A stretch of DNA of 5,744 bases, taken from assembly GCA_016780435.1 (NCBI GenBank), contig JADHLU010000069.1, positions 1 through 5,744 of the forward strand. The letters are read 5' to 3'. Origin of the DNA: Flavobacteriaceae bacterium (GTDB taxonomy: Bacteria; Bacteroidota; Bacteroidia; Flavobacteriales; Flavobacteriaceae). Positions 1-5,633 of this stretch are shown one piece after another. A model generated the notes under the pieces. It had not been told where the DNA came from. It did no database searches and worked only from the letters and a program-made list of their open reading frames with translations. The position numbers and the translations under genes are program-made. How positions within the stretch are numbered: the first letter of the stretch is position 1; each line of letters begins with the position of its first letter.

Positions 1-221
1 GCATTGGGGCTTCCGATGCCAAAGTCAATGATGCTGATCCCGTCGTGAGTGGCCGAGGGCATTACTACGTCTTTGCCCTCTACCTGCGCTCCGGTGAGTT
101 CGGCGAATTTGGATACGTACTTGTAAAAGTTGGTCAGTAAAATAAATTTTCCGAATTCAGCGGCAGGTTTTCCGGTGTAGCGATGCAGCCAGTCGCTAAC
201 GATTTCTTCTTTGGATTCCAT
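1..221 (-). CDS. amn: AMP nucleosidase, N-terminal part (runs off the left edge)
   Basis: Predicted to hydrolyse AMP to adenine and ribose 5-phosphate in the cytosol (purine salvage and nucleotide-pool control). Reading leftward from the ATG at 221-219 gives 73 complete codons with no stop, starting MESKEEIVSDWLHRYTG. The stretches EIVSDWLHRYTG, EFGKFILLTNFYKYV and GISIIDFGIGSPNA match what I recall of the short (about 260-residue) AMP nucleosidases of Bacteroidota. Those lack the long N-terminal regulatory domain of the E. coli enzyme; the C-terminal phosphorylase-like catalytic part lies outside the window. The start is well fixed, because an in-frame TAA lies three codons upstream (233-231) and only TTT, TGT and GCT lie between it and the ATG. 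The gene is divergent from the transporter/5-oxoprolinase block. The assignment rests on remembered family resemblance over a short N-terminus. Confidence 0.75.
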   Translation of the reverse strand, partial: MESKEEIVSDWLHRYTGKPAAEFGKFILLTNFYKYVSKFAELTGAQVEGKDVVMPSATHDGISIIDFGIGSPN

Positions 222-225
222 AGCA

Positions 226-233
226 CAAAATTA
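226..233 (-). promoter_or_regulatory. Bacteroidota-type -7 promoter box for the AMP nucleosidase gene
   Basis: Read on the minus strand the sequence is TAATTTTG, a perfect match to the Bacteroidota sigma-ABfr -7 consensus TAnnTTTG. Only four bases (TGCT) separate it from the ATG, so transcription would begin at or within a base or two of the start codon. No clear TTG -33 element is seen 19-21 bp upstream. An A/T-rich octamer can occur by chance, but its place directly before a well-fixed start supports it. Confidence 0.5.
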
Positions 234-235
234 TG

Positions 236-254
236 TAAGTTCGAGATAGGTTTC
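236..254 (+). promoter_or_regulatory. Possible -7 boxes for the transporter/5-oxoprolinase operon
   Basis: Two overlapping candidates each match TAnnTTTG with one mismatch: TAAGTTCG at 236-243 and TAGGTTTC at 247-254. The first has a TTTG at 210-213, inside the divergent gene, as a possible -33 element with a spacer about one base longer than usual. Either would give a leader of roughly 35-50 bases before the TTG at 294. The operon must be transcribed from this 72-bp gap or from within the neighbouring gene, but neither box is convincing alone. Confidence 0.25.
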
Positions 255-293
255 AGCGACACCATCAGATCCTATGCCTTTTAACCCAAAGTA

Positions 294-1496
294 TTGAGCA
301 GATCACCTCTTAAATCTAAACGCTTTGGCATTTTTATCGCCGCGGCATTTATAGGTCCGGGAACCGTAACCACCTGTGCTATGGCCGGAGTAGATTTCGG
401 AATAGAATTGCTTTGGGCGCTCACACTTTCCATCTTTATTACTTATTATTTTCAAGAGGTGGCTGCGCGCATGGGCTGGGTGTTAAAGGCCGATTTAGAT
501 CAGATCATCAAGAAACATATTAGCCATCGTTTTTGGCGATCACTCATCTTAGGACTTATACTTGTTGCCATCTTTTTCGGTAATTCGGTTTATCAGGGCG
601 GAAACCTGAGCGGCACACTCTTAGGCCTGCAGTCGCTAACAGCAACCGATCAGTACAAGTTTTTGATGTTGCTGCTCATAGGGGCCATGGTGCTTTTCTT
701 TTTATGGAACGAGCGCTTTGAGGCCATTAAGCGTTTTCTGATACTCATGGTCTTTCTGATGGGGGTTTCATTTACCATCACAGCAATCACCCTGGGCTCA
801 GATTTTATTAACATATTAAAAGCCAGTCTATTACCTAGTCTATCAACTGAAAACACGTTTATGGTTATTGCGCTTGTAGGAACTACGGTGGTTCCATACA
901 ATCTTTTTCTACACACCTCATTAGTCAATCGATCGCATGCGCATATCTCTGGGTTAAAAGCACTGAGAATAGATACAGCAGTAAGCATTGCCGTGGGCGG
1001 ACTCATTTCTATGGCCATTTTGATCACTGCGGCCTCGGTTCAGGCCGATAGCATTCGCTCTGTAGTCGACCTCATCGCTTTACTCGAGCCCTCTTTTGGC
1101 CAAGCTAGTCGATTCATTATTGGATTCGGACTCTTTGCAGCTGGGCTCACCTCTTCAATCACTGCTCCGCTTGCAGCCGGATTGGTGGCTCAATCGGTAC
1201 TTAAGTCAACCCCCTATGACCACAAGTACAGCTCTCGCGTCGCTAGTGTAGCTGTTTTCTTGATCGGATTCATTATCGCTCTAGTAGGCAGTGCCCCGGT
1301 AGAGATTATCAAATTCGCTCAAATCGCTAATGGTCTGTTATTGCCTATTATCGCTTCTACTCTGCTGATACTTTCATCTAAGGCATCTGTGATGGGCGCC
1401 TATGCCAACAGCCCTTTTCAGCGAGCTATAGGGTCACTTTTAGTCTTGTTTACCCTGCTATTAGGGGGCATGGCACTCTATAAAACCCTAGTGTGA
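294..1496 (+). CDS. Nramp-fold (SLC11-like) transporter lacking canonical metal-binding residues
   Basis: Inner-membrane protein of 400 residues with about eleven hydrophobic segments (approximately 10-32, 37-57, 82-110, 121-139, 146-168, 187-209, 223-248, 271-300, 313-334, 338-360, 376-397), the Nramp topology. Family landmarks are FQEVAARMG (53-61) after TM2, GLFAAGLTSSITAPLAAG (279-296) in TM8 and QIANGLLLPIIA (343-354) in TM10. Against E. coli MntH as I remember it, the TM1 metal site DPGN reads GPGT (21-24) and the TM6 motif MPH reads VPY (200-202), so the Asp, Asn and Met ligands and the His are all replaced. The usual label, divalent-metal transporter, is therefore doubtful. The adjoining pxpABC genes, and the Nramp-like ycsG in the Bacillus subtilis ycsF-kipI-kipA operon, suggest a role tied to 5-oxoproline, perhaps its uptake; this is inference. 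The start is the TTG at 294: an in-frame TAA lies at 282-284 and no ATG or GTG lies between. Starting there leaves the expected short N-terminal tail before TM1. Confidence 0.85.
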   Translation: MSRSPLKSKRFGIFIAAAFIGPGTVTTCAMAGVDFGIELLWALTLSIFITYYFQEVAARMGWVLKADLDQIIKKHISHRFWRSLILGLILVAIFFGNSVYQGGNLSGTLLGLQSLTATDQYKFLMLLLIGAMVLFFLWNERFEAIKRFLILMVFLMGVSFTITAITLGSDFINILKASLLPSLSTENTFMVIALVGTTVVPYNLFLHTSLVNRSHAHISGLKALRIDTAVSIAVGGLISMAILITAASVQADSIRSVVDLIALLEPSFGQASRFIIGFGLFAAGLTSSITAPLAAGLVAQSVLKSTPYDHKYSSRVASVAVFLIGFIIALVGSAPVEIIKFAQIANGLLLPIIASTLLILSSKASVMGAYANSPFQRAIGSLLVLFTLLLGGMALYKTLV

Positions 1497-2210
1497 TTGG
1501 TGAACAGAAAACCGTTACATATCAACCTAGACGCCGGAGAAGGATTGGTCGATGAACGCCCACTCTATCCCTATGTTCACGCGCTTAATATTGCATGCGG
1601 AGGGCATGCGGGATCAGTCGAATCGGTTAAGCAGACGCTCGAAATGGGAACTGCATTGGGCTTGCAGCTTGGGGCGCATCCGTCTTACCCAGACAAAATG
1701 CACTTCGGTCGCCGCTCTATGCGCCTAAATAAAGAAGCCTTAAAAGGAGCTCTCACCGAACAGCTCGACTTGTTTCAGTCGCAAATAGAAGAGCTGGGTC
1801 TGCAATGGACGCACCTAAAGGCCCACGGAGCACTCTACAATGATCTCGCCCAAGATCAAGCACTTTCCGAAAACTTTTTATCGGCCATAGCTCCGTTTAT
1901 GAACGATAAAACCCTTTATGTACAGCAGCATTCAGCATTGGCTCAGTGTGCTAAAAATCAAGGGTTTCACTGCACCTACGAATACTTTATAGACCGCAGG
2001 TATCTCAATGTGAGTCAATTGCTCTCTCGTAGCGACCCTCGTGGGGTGATTCATTCAGCCGAAGAATGTCTAACACAGCTTCGATTGATGCAAGAGGGAT
2101 ACCTAATTGATGTAAATCAGCAGAAACACGCTGTAGACGCCCATACCTTTTGTGTGCATTCAGATCACCCCAATACGCAACACATTCTTCAGACTATTCA
2201 TGGGGCTTAA
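1497..2210 (+). CDS. pxpA: 5-oxoprolinase subunit A (LamB/YcsF family)
   Basis: Subunit A of the cytosolic ATP-dependent 5-oxoprolinase, which with PxpB and PxpC hydrolyses 5-oxoproline to glutamate. The 237 residues are slightly fewer than the usual 245-255. Family motifs run in order: INLDAGEG (9-16, family DLNxDxGEG), NIACGGHAGS (31-40), LGAHPSYPD (58-66) with FGRRSM (70-75), LKAHGALYND (107-116), YFIDRRYL (163-170), SRSDPRGVIHSAEE (177-190) and FCVHSD (218-223, usually CVHGD). The first Asp of the DLN motif is His8 here, and the Asp usual after HAG is Ser40. The TTG start directly follows the transporter's TGA in the same frame, with no spacer. GTG at 1500 is an equally possible start; the next in-frame ATG (codon 50) would delete the conserved N-terminus. 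The 3' end overlaps pxpB by 11 bases. The family assignment is secure; the exact start is not. Confidence 0.92.
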   Translation: MVNRKPLHINLDAGEGLVDERPLYPYVHALNIACGGHAGSVESVKQTLEMGTALGLQLGAHPSYPDKMHFGRRSMRLNKEALKGALTEQLDLFQSQIEELGLQWTHLKAHGALYNDLAQDQALSENFLSAIAPFMNDKTLYVQQHSALAQCAKNQGFHCTYEYFIDRRYLNVSQLLSRSDPRGVIHSAEECLTQLRLMQEGYLIDVNQQKHAVDAHTFCVHSDHPNTQHILQTIHGA

Positions 2211-2895
2211 GTTTCGCACATACCCTATTGGTCAAGATGTCTTGACTCTTGAATTTCAAGGATTAACCCCCTTGTTTTTAAGGCAAATAATGAGTGGCTT
2301 AAGAGCGTATTTTGGCCGGTATATAGACATACTGGCTGTGAATGGTAGCCTCACCCTTTTCGAAAAAAATATCTCGAATAGTCAAACGGATATTGAAGAA
2401 TTTCTGAGTGGTTTTCGTTTGAGCGAGATCGATAAACCCCATTGCTGGGAGCTAGCGGTGCATTACAACGGCGCTGACCTTGAGGCCCTTTCGCTTCAGC
2501 TTGGTTTAAGCACTCAGCAGATTATAGCGCAGCACCAGTCGCAAACCTATACTATTGAGGGTTTCGGTTTTTTGCCCGGATTTTTCTACGCTTCAGGTCT
2601 GCCAAAATCGCTGCACGTATCACGGAAGAACACCCCCGCGCTTCGCGTACCGCCAAGGTCAGTAGCCATTGCAGGTGGCCAAACTGGGGTGTATCCGGTT
2701 GAAACCAGTGGAGGCTGGCATGTGCTTGGAGAAATTGCTTTCGACCTTTTTGACCACCGCAGTCAGCCCCCAATGCTCATGAATGTGGGAGATGAGCTGC
2801 GCTTTAAGTCGGTTACTAAGCAAGAATTAAACGAATGGTCTCAGGCCTGGATGCAGGTTGATGACCGAAAACGACTGTTGTCATGCTCGAGATAA
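2200..2895 (+). CDS. pxpB: 5-oxoprolinase subunit B (KipI/allophanate hydrolase subunit 1-like)
   Basis: Subunit B of 5-oxoprolinase, thought to work with PxpC in the ATP-dependent step. It has 231 residues, usual for the family. The C-terminal half carries the signature: EGFGFLPGFFYASGLP (120-135), SRKNTPALRVPPRSVAIAGG (141-160), QTGVYPVETSGGWHVLG (161-177), LFD (183-185), and PPMLMNVGDELRF (190-202) near the end. The position after HVLG, usually Arg (GRTP in relatives I remember), is Glu178. I chose the ATG at 2200 rather than the upstream in-frame GTG at 2152. It gives an N-terminus of normal length (MGLKFRTYPIG) and an 11-base overlap with pxpA, whereas the GTG would overlap by 59 bases and add a stretch that is only out-of-frame pxpA. 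The gene overlaps pxpC by 13 bases, implying translational coupling. The Bacillus name KipI (kinase A inhibitor) should not be transferred. Confidence 0.92.
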   Translation: MGLKFRTYPIGQDVLTLEFQGLTPLFLRQIMSGLRAYFGRYIDILAVNGSLTLFEKNISNSQTDIEEFLSGFRLSEIDKPHCWELAVHYNGADLEALSLQLGLSTQQIIAQHQSQTYTIEGFGFLPGFFYASGLPKSLHVSRKNTPALRVPPRSVAIAGGQTGVYPVETSGGWHVLGEIAFDLFDHRSQPPMLMNVGDELRFKSVTKQELNEWSQAWMQVDDRKRLLSCSR

Positions 2896-3722
2896 TCCGC
2901 GCTGGACTTTTTGATACCGTTCAAGATCTTGGACGCTTCGGTTTTAGATCGCTAGGTATCGCCGTTTCAGGTGCCATACACCAAAAGGCCTTTGCCGAGG
3001 CCAATGCGCGATTAGGCAATCACCCCAACGACGCGGCCCTTGAAATCGGCCAGATCGGAGGAGTCTACCGCTTTCACACCCCTACCTTTTTCACCCTCTC
3101 TGGCGCAGCTAAAGAAGCTAGACTTAATAGTTTGGCTCTTTCAAGTGCCCAGGTTCATAAGGCCAAGGCGGGCGATGAGCTTTTTATAGGTCGCAGCACA
3201 GAAGGGGTCTACACTTACATGGCGGTTAAGGGCGGATTTCAGACCGAATGTATTCTGAATAGTCGCTCAATGCATCCGTCGCTATTTGAGCATCCTAGAT
3301 TACAGAAGGGTCAGCAATTGGCCTATGATTCGCATGAGCAATTTGAACCGAATTCATCTCCTGAAACGCCTTCAGGTGGGGCCGAAGAAGAATTTGTTCT
3401 GGAGGCGCAGAGGGGTCCAGAATTTCATTTTTTACTGCAACCCAACCTACTCAATCAGCTCAATTTTAAGGTAGCTGATTTTAACCGAATGGGCTATCGC
3501 CTATTGCCCTCGACTCATTTAAAAAAATCAACTAAAAGCATTAGCTCTTGTGCGGTCTTTCCCGGAATAGTGCAATTGACCCCTTCAGGAGAGTGTATTG
3601 TCTTACATCGCGATGCGCAGGTAAGCGGAGGATACCCCAGAATACTTCTTCTCAGCGATGAAAGTTTAGATCGGCTTTCAGGGTGTTCAATAGACCAATC
3701 GGTAAAGCTCTTACTGCGTTAA
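2883..3722 (+). CDS. pxpC: 5-oxoprolinase subunit C (KipA/allophanate hydrolase subunit 2-like), short form
   Basis: Subunit C of 5-oxoprolinase, partner of PxpB. Motifs in order are MLEIIRAGLFDTVQDLGRFGF (1-21), VSGAIHQKAFAEAN (28-41), ALEIGQIGG (52-60), FTLSGAAKEARLN (70-82), YMAVKGGF (112-119), RGPE (177-180), FNRMGYRL (200-207), VFPGIVQLTPSGECIVLHRD (225-244) and AQVSGGYPRI (245-254). At 279 residues it is about 30 shorter than E. coli PxpC as I remember it. Two regions account for this: the glycine-rich segment (GIGGLEGRLLKDGD in E. coli) is cut to a few residues around 131-146, and the C-terminal helical tail is missing. Such databank labels as biotin-dependent carboxyltransferase are misleading, because there is no biotin-carboxylase context here. 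Start ATG at 2883 overlaps pxpB by 13 bases; nothing in the sequence suggests a frameshift. Confidence 0.92.
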   Translation: MLEIIRAGLFDTVQDLGRFGFRSLGIAVSGAIHQKAFAEANARLGNHPNDAALEIGQIGGVYRFHTPTFFTLSGAAKEARLNSLALSSAQVHKAKAGDELFIGRSTEGVYTYMAVKGGFQTECILNSRSMHPSLFEHPRLQKGQQLAYDSHEQFEPNSSPETPSGGAEEEFVLEAQRGPEFHFLLQPNLLNQLNFKVADFNRMGYRLLPSTHLKKSTKSISSCAVFPGIVQLTPSGECIVLHRDAQVSGGYPRILLLSDESLDRLSGCSIDQSVKLLLR

Positions 3723-3738
3723 GTCTGCAGAAAATAAC

Positions 3739-3745
3739 TACTTTG
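3739..3745 (+). promoter_or_regulatory. Weak candidate -7 box for an internal gntK promoter
   Basis: In the 37-bp gap between pxpC and gntK, TACTTTG resembles the TAnnTTTG box with one base missing from the spacer. It ends 14 bases before the gntK ATG. No TTG at the proper -33 distance and no transcription terminator are visible in the gap. It could let the gluconate genes be expressed separately from the 5-oxoprolinase genes, but chance occurrence is quite possible. Confidence 0.2.
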
Positions 3746-3759
3746 AGCCACGTAAAAGC

Positions 3760-4236
3760 ATGCAAGAGGTAATCGTACTTATGGGAGTAAGCGGAAGCGG
3801 CAAGACCACCGTTGGCAAGCTGCTGGCCGATGCCCTAGGTGCTCGTTTTGTGGATGCTGATGATTACCATCCGATCGAGAACACACAAAAAATGCAGTCG
3901 GGTATAGCCCTTGACGATTTGGACAGATTACCTTGGTTAAAAAGACTCAATGCGCTCTGCCTTGAGCCAAGAGAGGAGGCAATGGTTTTGGCCTGCTCAG
4001 CACTTAAGGCCAGCTACCGGGCTATTTTAGAAGAAAACAATCCGATCAGCTGGGTGTTTTTAAGCGGCAGTTTCGATCAGATTCGCGAGCGTTTAGAAAG
4101 TCGGCCAGGGCATTATATGCCTCCGTCGCTATTATCTTCTCAATTTGACGATCTTGAACCTCCAGAAGAGGCCTTGATTGTCGCAATCGATCAGACGCCA
4201 GAACAGCAAGTGAAGTATATACTCAGCCAGTTATGA
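3760..4236 (+). CDS. gntK: Gluconokinase (GntK family)
   Basis: Cytosolic P-loop kinase that phosphorylates D-gluconate to 6-phosphogluconate using ATP. The 158 residues are a little fewer than E. coli GntK (about 175) because the N-terminus is short. It has a Walker A GVSGSGKTT (9-17), then DADDYHPIEN (32-41, family GDxxHP substrate region), KMQSGIALDDLDRLPWL (44-60), the strand-loop ACSALKASYR (78-87), VFLSGSF (99-105), RPGHYMPPSLLSSQFDDLEPP (115-135), the lid-like signature that separates gluconokinases from shikimate kinases, and VAIDQTPEQQV (141-151) near the end. It starts 37 bases after pxpC at an ATG preceded by the A-rich TAAAAGC rather than a Shine-Dalgarno. Its TGA overlaps the gnd ATG (ATGA). 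The next two genes, a 6-phosphogluconate dehydrogenase and a gluconate permease, confirm the role. Confidence 0.95.
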   Translation: MQEVIVLMGVSGSGKTTVGKLLADALGARFVDADDYHPIENTQKMQSGIALDDLDRLPWLKRLNALCLEPREEAMVLACSALKASYRAILEENNPISWVFLSGSFDQIRERLESRPGHYMPPSLLSSQFDDLEPPEEALIVAIDQTPEQQVKYILSQL

Positions 4237-5633
4237 AGAAGCAATTAGGTATTGTCGGAATGGGAGTCATGGGCAGGGCTTTGGCTAGAAACTGGGCCAA
4301 AAATGGGCATAGCTTGTCGCTCTACAACCGCCGTATTAGCGGAAGCGAAGAAGGCGTGGCACTGGCTCTGACTCAGCAGTTTGTCGAGTTGCGCCAGGCC
4401 GCAGCCTATGAAGAGCTGAGCGATTTTGTGGCCTCACTAGAACAGCCGCGTAAGATCGTGCTCATGGTCACTGCCGGGCCCGCGGTAGATGAGCTCATCG
4501 CCGAGCTTCGGCCATTGCTGCAGTCGGGCGATTTAATTATTGACGCCGGAAACGCCCACTACCTAGATACCGAAAGGCGCATGAGTATGCTTAAGACTTA
4601 TGAAGTAAACATGCTTGGCTTGGGAGTCTCGGGCGGAGAACAAGGAGCCCTCGAGGGAGCCTCGCTCATGGCCGGGGGCACACCATCGGCATACGCACTT
4701 GCCGAGCCCTTTTTGAAATCAATAGCGGCCAAGACCCCCTCGGGTCAGTTGGCCCTTAAGCACATCGGACCGGGCGGATCAGGGCATTTTGTAAAAATGG
4801 TTCACAACGCCATAGAGTACGCCGAAATGCAGGCCATAGCCGAGGCCTTTGAGTTTATGCACTCCCTTATGGGCTTAGATTACCAAACGATTGCCGAGGT
4901 TTTCGAAGCTTGGAACGACAGCAGTCAGCAGAGTTACCTGCTTGAGATCAGCAGCCGCATTTTAAGAACTAAAGACGATGAAGGATATGTGATTGAGCGT
5001 ATAGCCGATCGCGCCGCTTACAATCAAACGGGTGCGGCGACCCTCGTTGAAGGAGCTTTAAAGGGCGATCCGCTCTCTATGGTCGCTTCGGCGCTTTTTG
5101 CCCGATTTATCTCCAATAAAAAGGCCCAGCGCCAAGAACTCGCCCAGTACGCTGAGCGCTCGGCAGCAAAGCCCTCGGTGTTAGCAGACGAATTGAAACA
5201 GGCCTATGCTTTTACCCGAATCATCAATCACTACCAGCACTTCGAAATGATCGCCGCCTTCTCAGATCGGTTGGGTTGGAAGGTCAATTTATCGGATCTC
5301 TGCTCTGTTTGGTCCTCGGGTTGCATCATACGTTCCACTCTTTTACAGCAGCTCATGCCCAAGGTTGACGGTCAACTTTCAGCCCTTTTTGACAAGGCCA
5401 CACGAGAGGAACTTTTTGCTCAAAAACCTTCGGTGAAGAAGGTGATTACTGCGGCCATTGATAACGATCTGCCCTTGAGCAGCATGCAAGCCGCCTTAAA
5501 CTACTACCAGCAGATGACTCAAGAGCGGTCTTCGGCCGCCATGGTTCAGGCTCAGCGCGACTACTTTGGTGCGCACGGGGTGTACTTCAAGCAGTCTGCC
5601 GAGACTTTAACCTTTTACCCCTGGCCCAAATGA
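4233..5633 (+). CDS. gnd: 6-phosphogluconate dehydrogenase, decarboxylating, with altered phosphate-site motif
   Basis: Predicted to oxidise and decarboxylate 6-phosphogluconate to ribulose 5-phosphate, reducing NADP+ (cytosol, pentose phosphate pathway). The 466 residues match the long E. coli-type enzyme. The N-terminal Rossmann domain has GMGVMG (9-14) and NRR (32-34), where Arg33 suits NADP binding. Substrate and catalytic residues seen are Asn107, VSGGEQG (132-138), and Lys188, His191, Asn192, Glu195 and Tyr196 in HFVKMVHNAIEYAEMQ (185-200). The C-terminal signature is AQRDYFGAH (440-448). The all-helical domain includes ALFARFIS (287-294) and SSGCIIRSTLLQ (361-372). Oddities: the conserved KGTGKWT segment reads NQTGAAT (264-270), losing the lysine that contacts the substrate phosphate, and the usual MVKAG reads MVTAG (78-82). 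Family membership is certain; full standard activity is likely but not proven. It overlaps gntK and the permease gene by 4 bases each. Confidence 0.93.
   Translation: MKKQLGIVGMGVMGRALARNWAKNGHSLSLYNRRISGSEEGVALALTQQFVELRQAAAYEELSDFVASLEQPRKIVLMVTAGPAVDELIAELRPLLQSGDLIIDAGNAHYLDTERRMSMLKTYEVNMLGLGVSGGEQGALEGASLMAGGTPSAYALAEPFLKSIAAKTPSGQLALKHIGPGGSGHFVKMVHNAIEYAEMQAIAEAFEFMHSLMGLDYQTIAEVFEAWNDSSQQSYLLEISSRILRTKDDEGYVIERIADRAAYNQTGAATLVEGALKGDPLSMVASALFARFISNKKAQRQELAQYAERSAAKPSVLADELKQAYAFTRIINHYQHFEMIAAFSDRLGWKVNLSDLCSVWSSGCIIRSTLLQQLMPKVDGQLSALFDKATREELFAQKPSVKKVITAAIDNDLPLSSMQAALNYYQQMTQERSSAAMVQAQRDYFGAHGVYFKQSAETLTFYPWPK

Noticed and set aside
222..293. Possible operator or riboswitch in the divergent gap
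   Set aside because: I found no inverted repeat of useful length and no recognisable aptamer; 72 bp shared by two promoters leaves little room.
190..640. Repeated 11-mer CAGTCGCTAAC at 190-200 and 630-640
   Set aside because: A few 11-base repeats are expected by chance in 5.7 kb. Both copies lie in coding sequence of unrelated genes, with no symmetry or spacing pattern.
650..1027. Minus-strand open frame of 125 codons inside the transporter gene
   Set aside because: It lies wholly inside a confidently assigned membrane-protein gene on the other strand, and its product resembles no family I recognise. It looks like a shadow frame.
2152..2199. Upstream GTG start for pxpB adding 16 residues
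   Set aside because: The extra residues are out-of-frame pxpA coding sequence. The ATG at 2200 gives the normal N-terminus and a typical short overlap.
2552..2773. Minus-strand open frame of 73 codons inside pxpB
   Set aside because: It is antisense to the most conserved part of pxpB, with no promoter or recognisable product.
3286..3474. Plus-strand open frame of 62 codons in another frame of pxpC
   Set aside because: pxpC is continuous with conserved motifs on both sides, so this is an alternative-frame artefact and not evidence of a frameshift.
2200..3722. Kinase A inhibitor / sporulation regulator (KipI-KipA) or biotin-dependent carboxylase identity
   Set aside because: The adjoining pxpA (LamB/YcsF) and the absence of any histidine kinase or biotin carboxylase gene point to 5-oxoprolinase, the established role of this gene trio.
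3275..4135. Repeated 12-mer TCCGTCGCTATT in pxpC and gntK
   Set aside because: Both copies encode Pro-Ser-Leu in ordinary coding context. About one such repeat is expected by chance, and there is no sign of recombination or a binding site.
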